A DNA stretch of 64,000 nucleotides, taken from the NCBI RefSeq assembly GCF_905163445.1, contig NC_053194.1, positions 13,868,921-13,932,920 of the forward strand. Direction: 5' to 3'. Source of the DNA: Pararge aegeria. Lineage: Eukaryota; Arthropoda; Insecta; Lepidoptera; Nymphalidae. Position 1 is the stretch's first letter. Each line of letters starts with the position of its first letter. Below the pieces are notes generated by a model. The model was not told the origin of the DNA and made no database searches. It worked only from the letters and a program-made list of their open reading frames with translations. Both the position numbers and the translations under genes were made by a program. Positions 1 to 10,742 of this stretch are shown here, piece by piece.

Positions 1-250
1 TTGATACAAAAGCTTGGTTGTGAGTTAATGCTTTTACCAGATTGCTCTTCTTATAATTTAAAACGACAATGCAATAATAAAAAAGAACACCCAGCTAAGT
101 TTTTTGTGGGCTTCTTTTTAGACCAGGACGCGTTTGAAACCTTCGTAGCTTTAAGTTTAGGAACACTGTTATCGCCATCATCTCACTACCGTGTACACAT
201 TTCTCATGTAATTTACGCATCAAGAGTGCCATCTATGGCACCATATACTT
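1..250 (+). mobile_element. LINE 3' untranslated tail, fragment
   Basis: Non-coding tail of a non-LTR retrotransposon, cut by the window start. It shares, in order, the blocks 'cccagctaagtttt', 'gtgggcttctt', 'gaccaggacgcgtttgaaac', 'gtacacatttctcatgtaa' and 'caagagtgccatct' with the copy at 56285-56505, which ends in TTTGACT repeats. Reverse-complement relatives lie at 16300-16870 and 52706-53110. The 96-codon open frame here is incidental. The LINE clade is not determined. Confidence 0.6.
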
Positions 251-1125
251 CGATAAAGAAAAAAAAAGAAATGATTCTGAGTGAAGTATGATCCAAACAA
301 TTTTCAGTTATTCATCAAATTTCTTAACAAATGAGTGGCTGCGTGAACAAATAATGAAATCAGCGATACGATTAGCTCCAATTATCGACAAATTCGCTAG
401 CTCGTTTCGGCCAATGATAAAAAGCGACCTTTAAATTCCAACGCAATTTAAACACTAACTTTAAAACAATAAGATTGAAACTCCTACAAGGAACATAAAG
501 TTCGTGTAATGATAGCAATAGATGGATTTAATGATGTATAATAATGAGAATAGAGCTTAAATTTGTGTGGCATAGGAGTATTACTGTAACTCGCGTGTTT
601 ACGAAGCATAAAGCATCGCTTAGTAATGAAAGCTTATTGTTTTATATCGCCGCCCGCCCTGTAATGTGACAGTGGGCGGAATACGCAACACTCAGTGTTT
701 TCCACAGACTTCAAAAACATAGACAAAAATCTGAGTACTGATTGTTTTTGCTAAATGCGCAGGCAAAGAACAATGCTCATCATCGCCTCGGAGTGAACAT
801 TATTCTTAGAACAAAATATTAACAGCAATGGTAGCACATGTCACTTATATTAAACTTTAATGAATGAATATATTTTGTAACTTGCGTTTGTGTCAATTAA
901 CATTTTCAAAAGTAAATACTACCATTAGTTATTATTATTTCATCAGCATTCATTAAATGTTTTGGCAAATAACTCTTACAAATTTGAGCAGCATGTATAT
1001 CATAACTATTATATGAATAAATATTATACTTTACGCCACTTATATTACCTGCCTTAAATAAAATAAACAAAAAATATTTTTAATAAATCACATAATTAAT
1101 TAACACTTAATTAATTTTGAAATTA
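251..1125. other. AT-rich stretch without recognised features
   Basis: No coding similarity and no family shared with the rest of the window was seen. A short GC-richer patch (650-680) contains 'cgccgcccgccctgtaatg' and has no evident meaning. Confidence 0.4.
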
Positions 1126-1283
1126 ACTAGCGGACCCCAGCGCCATCTGTCGGGCTGATTTGTGAATCTTAACCATCCAGGGTGCCACCCAAACGCATAC
1201 CAAAAAATTCATTCAAATCGGTCCAGCCGTTTAGGAGGAGTTTAGTGACATACACACGCACACAAGAAATATATATATAAAGA
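1126..1283 (-). mobile_element. Short non-autonomous Helitron
   Basis: Read on the minus strand it starts with TC after an A-rich flank, runs through an AT-repeat 5' end ('atatatatttcttgtgtg'), contains the lepidopteran Helitron-like block around 'aaacggctggaccgattt', and ends in 'ggggtccgctagt', that is CTAG followed by T. About 158 bp, non-coding. Helitrons insert between A and T without target duplication, and the flanks fit this. Confidence 0.7.
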
Positions 1284-1792
1284 TGTGTCTGATTTATTCG
1301 TGCCTATTAAATATTTAATTTAAATATTTAGCGTTTTCAAGACCTTCATTCCTGTAGCTGTTGGTTAGATGTCATAACAAAAAGATCTCAATGTCTGAGT
1401 TATTTTAGTCTCCTTTCGTTATTAAGTAACTATTCAAAAAAAAATAACAGTGTATTAATATTTGAATATCACACAAAACTTAGTGCTATGTATGCAGTAG
1501 GTCGAAAGGCTCAGTCTATCTTTTCCCAGTAATCTGTGGCATTTTAAGTCGCTTTTAAGCAAAGTTGAACATTTTCCAAGCACATTTTTTCCTGACATCC
1601 TTTGTTGGCGTTTCCTCCACTTCTCCGCGCTTTTATAAGGCCTCGTTACATGAATGGGAATGTACTGTTTACGCGTTGACGTAGTATACCATGGTAGAAC
1701 ACTTTATGGGGTAGGTACTTAATAGAAGCATTGTGCCTATACGGGTGGAATTAGTTGAATCTACTTCCTCGTTATATTAGATATCCTTACTT
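1284..1792. other. AT-rich stretch without recognised features
   Basis: Nothing coding and no repeat shared within the window was identified. Confidence 0.4.
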
Positions 1793-1890
1793 CTAATATT
1801 ATTAATATGAAAGTATGTTTGTTTGTTTGTTGGTCCTTCCTTCACGCACTAACTAAGCAATTCGGTTTTTGGCATGGAGTTAGTGAGTGA
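1793..1890 (+). mobile_element. Helitron 5' end fragment
   Basis: Starts like lepidopteran Helitrons ('ctaatattattaatatgaa'), then 'gtttgtttgttgg', 'cttcacgcactaactaagca' and 'tttggcatggagttagt'. The same order occurs at 6306, 22200 and, reversed, at 27670-27790. No CTAGT end was found downstream, so it is truncated. Confidence 0.5.
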
Positions 1891-2697
1891 GTATATAAAT
1901 TAACTTTAACGTACAAACTTGTCTCGTCGATACCAAATTACGCTTTAAATTCATTTTCAATTTTACAATACATACAAAAATATTAGTGAACACATATTAT
2001 TACAAGTCGTATTCATTGTCAAGTAATGTGAGACTTAAAAGCTATGTCAGAAACTGCTTAATAAAAAAAAATATGTGCCTATAATATTTGAAAAGTTCCC
2101 TCAACAAAAAACATAATCATCAAAATCGATTTATAATTGGCGGAGTAACCGAGTAACAAATATAGAAAAGAAAAATTGAAAACCTCCTTTTTTTTAGGTC
2201 GGTTGAAAAGCGTGAGCTGTTATAATATGAATATAAATTTCATCATATTCATGGGTTCCCTTATTCTGTTCGAACTATAACACTAAGGGATATATTCCCG
2301 CTCGAATACCATATATACAAAAATAAAATATAGATACCAATGAAAACACACACGACCACCATAATATAAAGTCAAATCTGGTAGAGCACGAAAATACCAT
2401 GGCTAAACACCGGCAAAATGCTAGGGAAAATTAAAAACAGGGAAAATGTTTATGATCTTAACAATGACCTCGCGTTCCATCGGGTATTTTACGATTTGAG
2501 GGTGCACCGGATACGTGCGTAAGGCTACTACAATAAAAGCGCTTCAGACTTACACAGTTCACGCCGCACGGCTTGAAACGCTACTAGAAAACGTAAAGCA
2601 AATGTAGGTATGGATGCATCGCTGATCGCTGATCGCTGATCGCACGATCAATTTAGTTTGTACGAACTATGGGGTCATCAGAGTCACTTAGCGGGCA
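1891..2697. other. Unannotated AT-rich stretch with a short tandem repeat
   Basis: Mostly featureless. 2180-2215 ('cctcctttttttt', 'aggtcggttgaaaa') resembles a dispersed lepidopteran repeat end, but this could not be confirmed from the window. Confidence 0.35.
2619..2646. repeat. GCTGATC heptamer tandem repeat
   Basis: The 7-bp unit gctgatc is repeated about three and a half times, followed by 'gcacgatc'. Short and perfect, so probably recent slippage. Confidence 0.8.
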
Positions 2698-3010
2698 ATG
2701 GAGAGAGCCATGCTAGGAGTATCTCTACGTAATCAAATAGGAGAAGAAATGAGGAGATCCGTAGAAGAATTAAAGTTACCGACATAGCTCAGCGAGTTAC
2801 GAAGCTGAAGTGGCAGTGGGCAGGGCACATAGCTCGGAGAACCGATTGACATTGGGGTGTGACAAGGTGCTGGAAAGGCGACCCCGCACCGGTAAACGCA
2901 GCGTAGGCCGGCCCCCAACGAGGTGGACAGATGACATCAGGCGAGTCGCTGGTAGCCGCTGCAGGCAAGCGACCCAGGACCGTGGATTGTAGAACTGTCT
3001 ACAAAGCCCA
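2698..3010 (+). mobile_element. RTE-like LINE, reverse transcriptase C-terminal tail (broken)
   Basis: Conceptual pieces in shifted frames read MERAMLGVSLRNQI, then IKVTDIAQRVTKLKWQWAGH, then VLERRPRTGKRSVGRPPTRW and TDDIRRVAGSR. These match the same stretch in the better copy at 27119-27463. In the parent element this lies after the RT domain, near the end of the endonuclease/RT protein. Frameshifts (one near 2845) and 5' truncation make it dead. The mariner remnant begins about 30 bp downstream. Confidence 0.8.
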
Positions 3011-3042
3011 CCACCTTAATTTGCATTTTTATCTTACAACCA

Positions 3043-3807
3043 AAATGAATAATGCCCTTCCAATCCCACCACACACACAGCATAACCTTGTTGCGAGTTC
3101 ACCCGGGTTTTGCCACAGTCTATGAAGCCTGACCGGCCTTTGACCACGACCTTTTTCGCACGTTCTTGTCGTACATGATCCACTTCTCATCAACAGTTAT
3201 CAGCTTCTTCAAAATTGGTTCGGTTTCATTAGGTCCTAGTAAAGAATCACAAATGAGTACACGGTTCATTAGGGTTCTTTCAGTAAGCTCGTGAGGTACC
3301 CAAATGTCCAGCTCTTTTGTGTACCCAGTTTTTTTTCAAATGCGCCAAAACTGTTTTATGGTCAATTTCCAGTTCTACAGCAACGTTGTAACTACTGATA
3401 TGCCGATCTGGCTCCAATTTTTCAAAAAAAGGCATCCATTTTATCCGTGATATGGTGACCAGAGCGATGTGCATCTTTGACATCAAAATTTCCGGATTGA
3501 AAACACTTAAACTAAATTTGTGCTTTTCTTACAGACGCTGGACTAGGTCCATAAACATCACAAAGTTTTTTCGCGGATTGCGTTGCATTTTTACCTTTTT
3601 TGTAGTAACATTTTAAAATGTATCGAATTTCTTCATTACATCCAGTCATCTTCACAGTACGAAAAACAAATAAAGATCACACATTTTCCTAATTTGAATT
3701 TGGAATTATCTTCTTTAAAAGTAGTATAGTAGTAACGTAGTATAGCCAAAGAGATCTTATTACAAGTTCATACATATAATGCGAAAAGACTTTTTCCCCA
3801 ACCTATT
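3043..3807 (-). mobile_element. mariner (DD34D) transposon remnant, 3' truncated
   Basis: The right end carries an inverted-repeat-like terminus (3775-3806, read outward 'taggttggggaaaaagtc') next to TA. The minus-strand reading starts MTGCNEEIRYILKCYYKKGK (ATG at 3647-3649) and continues with LCDVYGPSPAS. After a gap of about 30 to 50 residues compared with full-length relatives it resumes with DRHISSYNVAVELEIDHKTV (helix-turn-helix region), PHELTERTLMNRVLI, and TVDEKWIMYD with the first catalytic Asp (3168-3197). It then reaches RSWSKAGQAS, two stop codons and VWWDWKG with the second Asp, and ends near GIIH. The rest, including the third Asp and the other TIR, is missing. Stops, a frameshift in a T run near 3330 and the internal deletion show it is inactive. 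Subfamily not assigned. Confidence 0.9.
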
Positions 3808-4287
3808 ATATATATTCATGCTATCCACATGAAATTTAAAAATATAAAATTTTAATAATAAAAGCATTTTTATTCGCTCTTTAATATTAAAACTAACCTT
3901 GTATAAACCTTGAGAAGTTGTAAGATAACTTAAGTCGCATTAGTTACACAGCTGTAATAAATGCTGAAAGACTCCCAAATTCGAATCAGAACACTGTAAG
4001 ATTTTTAAATTTCATACTGGCCAGCTATTTTTATTATTTATTCAATAAATTTATAGTCAAATTACCAATTTCACCAGAGATCCCTTCACTTCTAAATTTA
4101 GAATTTATGGTAGATTAAATTTGCGAGCATACACAAGCGCCCAAACATTTCACTCCACTTTTGAAAGACGTGACGAGACGTGTAAAAGTCACCTTAATCG
4201 CCTACATAACAAAATATGGTTATTATCATTTAATTTCTTCTACCCTTTATATTTCTTACTGCGAAGTTAAATATTGTTATTTCCATT
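3808..4287. other. AT-rich stretch without recognised features
   Basis: Nothing coding or shared with other parts of the window was recognised. Confidence 0.4.
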
Positions 4288-4384
4288 TATCATCATATCA
4301 ACCTACTACCGACCCATTACAGGGCACGGGCCTCCTCCCATAATGAGAAGGGTTCAAGGCCGTAGTCAACCACGCTGGCCCAGT
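4288..4384 (-). mobile_element. SINE family C, 3' part
   Basis: Contains 'catcatatcaacctactacc', 'gcctcctcccataatgagaa' and 'gtagtcaaccacgctggccc', the tail-proximal half of family C reversed. The tRNA-like head is absent, as expected of a 5'-truncated retrocopy. Confidence 0.8.
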
Positions 4385-5535
4385 ATATTTTGTTAATTAA
4401 AAGACATTTTTTTTTTTTTTTAATTTTTATTACAAGCTACAACATAAAAACCGTAAACGCGTACTGTCTAATAATACCCTTATTTTAACGCGCGAATGTA
4501 TCGTTTTACCCCAATTTAAATTACCAAGGGTAGGTCTAACACAAAATAGCGTTTTATTTGTATGACAGAAAACCATTAGGAAGTAAATTGATATACTTAG
4601 TTTGTTTAATTTACACTTTCAATAAACATTTTTTGGGTAACAACACAAAAAGGTTTAGAATTATTTTTAAACAAAAATATATTCAAATGGTATTATTTAT
4701 TTTCGTTTGACAGTTTTTTATATTTTACGGGCAATAAAAGAAGAATTAGCAGTTTTATGACGCTTTATAGGTTTTCAACAGAAATTGAAGTAATTTATAA
4801 TAGGTTTATGTGCCTACATTTTATTGCCGATACATGTTTATAGCTACGCCGCTTATCAAACAAAAAATCACGTGACTCAAAACAAAACAGTTTTATAGGA
4901 ATAATTCCCTCATTTAACTCATTAGCACTTCGTAAAACACGTTAGCAACGCCCCATTATGTGTTAAGGCACAGTAACATTTGCATACCATGCTGATATGA
5001 AGCACGGGGAATGTCGCGTGACACACACTGTCTAGGGTGAGTTATTATTCCAGTTTTATTAGATAAGAAGGCGCTTTAAAAATAAACAGACCTATTGACA
5101 TGTCGCGTTGAGTCGTCTACTAAAACCATGCTACCAAGAAACGTGAACGAACTATCATAATAAATTGTTCGTGATCCATTTCTCTTTTCTATAAGCACAG
5201 TAGCTACAAAAACAGTAGGAAGCATTCTATGAGCAGCTACTTGAGATTAATAGACGTGAACTGGATATGTTTGTTTTCATCTTTGGTTGGGGATGCTTGT
5301 CGGTTGTCGCGTGTTCCTTTCGCGTGATTTCTGCAGTTTGCTATCGCGCGTGACGTCGCTCGGGAACTCCTGTAAAAGGGGGTTCAAACATTGATATACA
5401 AAATACTAAGATTATAGTGTCAGTTTATAGTATCAAAATCAAAAAAATGTTGCGGCATTACCTAACTAGATGGCGCCACAAAACCATCATCTCGCTAACT
5501 AAATTTTCAGAAATTACGACTATGTATACAATTTC
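4385..5535. other. Unannotated AT-rich stretch
   Basis: No gene or repeat was recognised. A T run lies at 4409-4424. 5280-5390 is GC-richer ('ttgtcgcgtgttcctttcgc') but shows no coding pattern. Confidence 0.35.
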
Positions 5536-5717
5536 CACATAGCTCTGAGAACCGATGGACGTTGTGGTCCTAAGGTGCTGGAGTGGTAACCTCGCACCGG
5601 TAAACTCAGCGTTAGTAGACCCCGACGAGGTGAACGCAGGGAGCCGCTGGTATTTGGGACTCCCTACAAAAGACCTGTGTCCAGCAGTGGTCGTCCATTG
5701 GTTGACATTATGATGAT
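5536..5717 (+). mobile_element. RTE-like LINE tail fragment
   Basis: Same C-terminal stretch as 2698-3010: 'agctctgagaaccgatggac', 'ctcgcaccggtaaactcagc', 'ctccctacaaaagacctgtg', 'tccagcagtggtcgtcc'. There is an internal deletion between the 'cgaggtga' and 'gagccgctgg' blocks. Ends near the poly-GAT type terminus. Confidence 0.75.
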
Positions 5718-5925
5718 ACAATTTCCCAAGGCCGAATCTCAGTCCCAGGGCACACACGCCCGGAGGAAGATCTTCCTATTGTTACAATGTAGCACAACAC
5801 AAGAGCTTCAACCTCACATATAAGCACGAAACGTCAATTTGTCTGTTTGTAGTGATACTACCACTGCTTGTTGTAAATTACTGTATATATTGAGATTTGT
5901 ATCGTATGGTTGTATATCAAAATAC

Positions 5926-6127
5926 AGTTGTCACCAACCCTCCTCTTCGCACGATGTCGTACGAGGCGATTATGGAAGTATATCGGGGAACGGGCAGCAG
6001 AATCCTCTGTGCTACTACTACTAATTTATTCTGCTATCATCAAGCCGTTTGCCAAGCGTAGTGTTTATGGGCAAACCCTCGTATGAGAGGCTTTTAGCCC
6101 AGCAATGGACTGATTTAGGCTATGAAA
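5926..6127 (+). repeat. Dispersed repeat D, copy 1
   Basis: Shares 'gtcaccaaccctcct', 'cctctgtgctactac', 'gtttatgggcaaac' and 'gaggcttttagcccagca' with 38330-38478 and, reversed, 22808-22935. Non-coding. The ending resembles the 'gtccagcagtggac' termini of RTE-derived repeats, so D may be a SINE-like partner of an RTE, which is inference. Confidence 0.6.
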
Positions 6128-6138
6128 GATAATATTAT

Positions 6139-6228
6139 GGATTTGTCGATATTTCGACCCAGTTGCATGGATCGTGAGTCCCGTCGTTACCACGATCCAT
6201 GCAACTGAGTCGAAATGTCGACAAATCC
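6139..6228. repeat. Imperfect palindrome, about 38-bp arms
   Basis: Arms 6139-6176 and 6191-6228 are reverse complements with a few mismatches around a 14-bp centre. Arm text starts 'ggatttgtcgatatttcg' and includes 'cagttgcatggatcgtg'. Could be a small foldback MITE. Confidence 0.85.
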
Positions 6229-6305
6229 AAAATACTATCGTGGTATGTACCCGTTGAAGTTAATTAAGTTTAATAAAATCCGTAAAGTATCTATTGGAAG
6301 TAATC

Positions 6306-6400
6306 CATACTAATACGAACGTGCGTTACTTTGTTTATGCTTCCATTACGTTCTAACTAAGTAACCAATAGACTTAATTTTTGGCATAAATCTAGAAAAT
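6306..6400 (+). mobile_element. Helitron 5' end fragment
   Basis: 'ccatactaatacgaacg' followed by 'acgttctaactaagtaacca' and 'tttttggcataaatctag' matches the 5' ends at 1793 and 22200. No CTAGT terminus follows. Confidence 0.45.
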
Positions 6401-6744
6401 AAAATCAATTTTTTTTGGAACTTCGTATGTGTATCTTGGTTTTGTATATCAACGGGTTCAAACAGACCCCCGCATACCAACGGGTGCAGTAACATGTCCG
6501 ACCCCGTTTCACTGTGAAACGACTGTTTTATTTGCCTTTCAATGGACAAGAGTTGAAAGTCAAATGCTTTGTTCTTGTTTATAGAGACCGCACATTCAAA
6601 TTTTGTGGCATAGATGGATGGGCCTATCTAAAATGCTTTTCCATTTTTACTATTTTTGAGCCAGAAAATCGTTTCTTTTACAGAAGGATCATTATTCCTA
6701 TGATATATTTTTCACTACAAGTCAGACCTTGACTGGCCCCCTGA
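6401..6744. other. Unannotated stretch
   Basis: May continue the decayed Helitron at 6306 ('ggttcaaacagacccccgca'). Two short open frames overlap here on opposite strands, and neither resembles a known protein. Confidence 0.3.
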
Positions 6745-6880
6745 TGTAAGTGGGCTAATCTGATAGGGTGTGACAGTTATAAGCCATACCCCTAATCGGT
6801 TTCTACGCGACATTGTAACGGAATGCTAAATCACTTGGCACGTCTTTGTCGATAGGACAAAATCCCAAAACCCTCCAGCC
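6745..6880 (-). mobile_element. SINE family B, central part
   Basis: Reversed B sequence: 'cccctaatcggtttctacgc', 'gtaacggaatgctaaatcac', 'ggcacgtctttgtcgatagg'. The tRNA-like head is missing. Confidence 0.75.
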
Positions 6881-7239
6881 CTATTTTTTGCCATGTTGGC
6901 TCCAAAACTCATGTAGCTACGCCTGTACCCCTGATTATAATCTCCACAATTCTTATTACGTAAAGTTACTCCGAGCATCTGAATCTCTATTACCATTAAC
7001 GACTTACCTTTTTTACAATCCATAAGTCATCGCCAGAAACATGCACTTTTCAGAGCATTCTTTACACTGAACTATTCCCTTTAATATCAATCATACTTTA
7101 ATAAGCTATTCACGCATCGTAGCCCACATTTATCTAAAGCTTGTGTAAGTGACCTAATTAAAATAACAGTGAAGTGAACACTAAAATTATCACTTGAAAA
7201 GGATAAAGGAGTATCCTTTTAGTAGAGTTGGTGACCGCA
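6881..7239. other. Unannotated stretch
   Basis: No recognised gene. An open frame of 65 codons on the minus strand (6826-7023) partly reads SINE B and is not a gene. Confidence 0.35.
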
Positions 7240-7335
7240 GTAGATGTCCCCAACAGGTTAGCCCGCTTCCATCTTAGACTGCATCATCACTTACCACCAG
7301 GTAAGATTGCAGTTAACTTGTGGTGGAACAAAAAT
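7240..7335 (+). mobile_element. SINE family B, 3' part
   Basis: 'aacaggttagcccgcttcca', 'cttagactgcatcatcactt', 'accaccaggtaagattgcag' and the terminal 'gtggtggaacaaaaataaaa' define the 3' end of B. Confidence 0.85.
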
Positions 7336-7710
7336 AAAAATATAGTTGTCGACATCGCCTCACAACCATGGTGACATATTATATGTTACATGAATATAAC
7401 ACTTTGCCTGTGTTAAATTAAGATTTAAATAGTTAAATGTCTCAATTGTTCACTTTATCAAAAGCTGTGGCAAGCATCAACGAGGGAGTGGGGGCCCAAG
7501 TAATTCTTTAGAACCAACTGCGTGATGTCGCGATTCTTGAAAACGGTTGATTATAGCAAAATGAGTTTCACAAAAGAAAAATGTTTTGACCCTAGACTTA
7601 AAAAGTGTTTCAGGAAGAGATTCGAAATATATTTATTCTCTTACATCAATTAAAAATGTATCGTGTTACACAATAGTGCTGTGCCATATGTAGGTAAATC
7701 CCTATCCCTA
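7336..7710. other. AT-rich stretch without recognised features
   Basis: Nothing recognised. At 7699-7716 three 'ccctat/ccctac' units lead into the Helitron 5' end. Confidence 0.4.
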
Positions 7711-8036
7711 TCCCTACTAATATTATAAATGTCAATATAAGTTTGTTTGTTACGCTTTCACGCAAAAACTACTTAACCGATCCTCATGAAACTTTGTACA
7801 CATATTCTTGGAAGTGTTAGAAAGAATATAGGATACCTTTTATCCCGACATTAAGCTCAATTTTTGGGAGAGGGGAGCAAACCCCTCATTTAAGGCTTGA
7901 AAAATAAAAGGCTAAAAAATTAAAGTATTCAGTATCGCTAATACTGAATACTTTAATTTTTTTAGAACTACAACTGAATTGAATGCCACATCAAAAAACA
8001 AAATCAAACGCAGACAAAGTCGCGGGCAACAGCTAG
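7711..8036 (+). mobile_element. Complete-looking short Helitron
   Basis: Starts 'tccctactaatattataaat', then 'ttacgctttcacgcaaaaac', 'accgatcctcatgaaacttt', and ends 'gacaaagtcgcgggcaacag' plus CTAG/T. About 326 bp and non-coding, so it depended on a RepHel helicase encoded elsewhere. Its 3' third is homologous to the Helitron at 42997-43289 but carries an extra inverted segment (see 7912-7964). Confidence 0.85.
7912..7964. repeat. Quasi-palindrome inside the Helitron
   Basis: Left arm 7912-7935 and right arm 7941-7964 pair with one extra T, with loop 'cgcta'. The right arm ('atactgaatacttta') is shared with the Helitron at 42997-43289. The left arm is its inverted extra copy. Confidence 0.9.
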
Positions 8037-8807
8037 TTATTTATATATAGAACAGTAATTTATATTAAAATATCCCTGTTTCCGTACTTAAACTTTAAAT
8101 GTCAAAGGGTCAAAATTGACGATTTGTTAATTTTCCTTTTTTTTACGTAACTCCGTTTTAAGGAGTGCTTATTTATATAGCCATTAAGTTAAATACCCCC
8201 ATACGGGGGTTAATTTTTAAGGTCAGAGATTTTAGTAGAGGCATCATTTTTACGTTCAGAGAAGGAACACCTAATTCTCCATTAAAATTAAAAAATTAAA
8301 TTTATAATCATGCATTAAAACTACAATAAAAAAAAATTAAGCATTTCATGCAAAATATCTGAGTTGGTATATTTTGTATTTATTATTTTGTTTTATGATA
8401 TTAGATTACTTAGGGCACAAGAATATTTCGTCATAGTAGAATAGTGACGGATCTGATATTTGTTAAACTTTACAGGGCAGCCATTTTAAGTTTTTTTGTT
8501 GGTTTTTTTGACATAACTTTTTTAATTCTAAATCTGTAATTATGAAAATTGGAATACAAGCAAAAAATAGGAATTGTTTTAGAATAGAATAAAAATAACA
8601 ACTTATAATTATTTAGTTTTCCAGAAAAATCACATGCTTCATTTTACTATGGACTTAACAAAGTCACATAGTATTATCCGATATTGTTCGTCGTAAAGTT
8701 ACTGTTCAAAGAATGATGGATGTTACTTTCCGATAATGTTCTATCAACTTACTGAGTAATATTTTGGCGGATATGTTATCTGTCATATTCTATTTTGACC
8801 AGGTGGA
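8037..8807. other. AT-rich stretch without recognised features
   Basis: No coding similarity. 'acccccatacgggggtta' at 8198-8215 contains a small perfect hairpin. Confidence 0.4.
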
Positions 8808-8860
8808 CTGTTATTAAATAGGTAAGTTGATACGATATCAACTTACCTATTTAATAACAG
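8808..8860. repeat. Perfect palindrome, 25-bp arms, 3-bp loop
   Basis: Arms 8808-8832 ('ctgttattaaataggtaagt' onward) and 8836-8860 are perfect reverse complements around 'cga'. No homologous copy was found in the window. Perfect arms suggest recent origin or repair by conversion. Confidence 0.95.
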
Positions 8861-9153
8861 GTTGGGGTAGGAAGAGTATCTTAAATAAAGCATACAATTT
8901 TGGTTGTACTATTTTTAATCGGTATAATAAACAAAAAATACTTATCAGAAAACTTAAACAATAATCATTTCTTTGCTTAGCTTATTAAAATCATTATCTT
9001 ACTATTAAAATAAGTAACGGCATTTATTGTACTGAAAATATCCTAAAATAATCTTATCAGAGATCAAAATAGTAACAATTAAGCAAACAATGTATTGTTT
9101 AATATTAATAAAATTAGTAATCAAATGGTAACAATAATCTATTGCACAATTAT

Positions 9154-10742
9154 CTAGTCCGATTTCTTGTTATTATCACAAACATTACGTCCATGAGTTA
9201 AATTTCTCAAAAAGTTGTGGTATTTGGTAGGTATTATTGAGGAATCGCAAAGACTAATAAGATCCTTATATTTTTCATTACTGATTGGAATTGGACGCAC
9301 ATAGGCTTTGTGTAAGGTTGGAGTATTGTAATTTCTAGTCTCCTTTCGAAGTACTAGTGTCATCATCAGATAAAGCATATTTACCGTATTATATTGCTCT
9401 GAGTCCAAATTGTGCTTCTTTTATGCCAAATAACTTTTTTATTAGCAGTACTTTTAAACAAGTTCTTTTTTTTTTAGCTGATCTTTAAAATTAAACACTA
9501 ACGACTGATTTACATCGATAACTTCAGAAGAATCACCTTAGCCCAACGTACAAGTAACTTCCATTCATCTGGTGAATAAATTGTTTTATGATCAGCAGCC
9601 CTTTCTATTACACTGTGGATAGAATCCCCTCGTATTGGGTGTGTCCTTTTTCAAGGAATCTATGTGTTATATTTATATCATGTTCTTTAGCTACATGAGC
9701 ATTCATAATAAATACTATGCGATTTCGATTCTGGCCAGCGCAATTGTCTGTCCAGAATCGAAACTCTTTTACACCCTTCGATGCGAACTTCTTTATGAAA
9801 TCTTGCTTCCATCATTTTTATCCCAATCTGTCCGAACTATCCTTTCACTAATCGAATATATACTTAAAAACATGATTTAGCAAACCTCTATTATTGATGA
9901 GCCCTTTGGCAAAAAATATTTGTAAGTGAATTGACGGTTATGCTTTAAATCTCATTGAAGACCTCCATTCTCTTTTCTTCTTCTGTTTTGTAGTATAATT
10001 CGTAACAAGCAACCATTGTTTCTCACGATCACCTAATTACCAAATATTTTCAAACGCATCCTATCTTTTTTCGAAAGTCAACATAGTGTAGTGACCTTGC
10101 ACGTGTAGACATTTATGTCATTTATGTCTACACGTGCAAGGCCTACCTGTGGCTTTTGCTGGAACAACAACGCGAGGAGTATTCTTTTCCTGAATTAGTT
10201 AAACACTTTCTCTTTACTTCTTTCCAATAATTGTAATTTCGGACACGTTTTTTACCTGTACATCGAATAAAAGGCGCTGAAGGCACAGTCGCTATAGTCA
10301 CACTCGTGAGTGGAACAAAAAATACCGTTACATACTTCACAATGGGTTTTTGCTGGTGATGGCATAGGTGTATGTCTATCGTTGTCAACAGCTGGGGTAA
10401 TCGGTTGTGGGAAAGGTAACAGATCTGATATTAAGGTAGAGGTATTAAGAGGGGTTAAAAATAAGCTGATATATGAAAAGGACACGACATCGTGCTGATT
10501 TTCTGACGGGAGTAAATATGGTGACGATGCATTTTGATACACGGCCACGAAGGGATCTTCTCTAAAAACACAAGAATATGATGGTATGGATGGTGATGGT
10601 ATGGATGGATTCTTATTATTTTCATCTGTTGATTTTATTATTTCGCCTGTTCCGTGTAAGTCGTCTGAAAAGACGTCCTCATAAATGTCATTCATTTTTT
10701 ATAATATTTTGCGTGCTCCTGGGGGTAGTGGCGAATGACATT
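9154..10742 (-). pseudogene. Decayed DNCxGQN-type (DDE-transposase-like) protein, main exon
   Basis: On the minus strand: an acceptor-like 'tatcttttcag' ends at 10743, then an acidic N-terminal part beginning MNDIYEDVFSDD (10695 down) with a cysteine cluster CEVCNGIFCSTHECDYSDC. Next is the basic motif KKRVRNYNYWKEVKRKCLTN (about 10250-10195, in a shifted frame), then YKYFLPKGSSIIEVC, RIVRTDWDKND, FWTDNCAGQNRNR (about 9720-9755), INITHRFLEKGHTQYEG, SVIERAADHKTIYSPDEW and a C-terminal part YVRPIPISNEKYKDLISLC. From memory this order matches a large uncharacterised arthropod protein family in which DNCxGQN looks like a catalytic Asp motif. The segment between KNDGSKIS and KKFASKG is far too short, so the middle of the domain is deleted. 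At least three frameshifts and several stops follow. Whether the family is a transposon or a domesticated host gene is not decided here. Confidence 0.75.
10095..10141. repeat. Palindrome with 18-bp arms in the pseudogene
   Basis: Arms 10095-10112 ('ccttgcacgtgtagacat') and 10124-10141 are perfect reverse complements around an 11-bp centre. It sits inside the decayed reading frame, between the RNYNYWK motif and the FLPKG motif, so it is an insertion or a local inverted duplication. Confidence 0.95.

Noticed and set aside
2698..3807. RTE fragment and mariner as one fused gene
   Set aside because: They are on opposite strands, belong to unrelated families and are separated by about 30 bp of unmatched sequence.
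8808..8860. Palindrome as a bacterial-type terminator or a microRNA precursor
   Set aside because: A 3-bp loop with full-length perfect pairing and no T run fits neither. There is no expression evidence.
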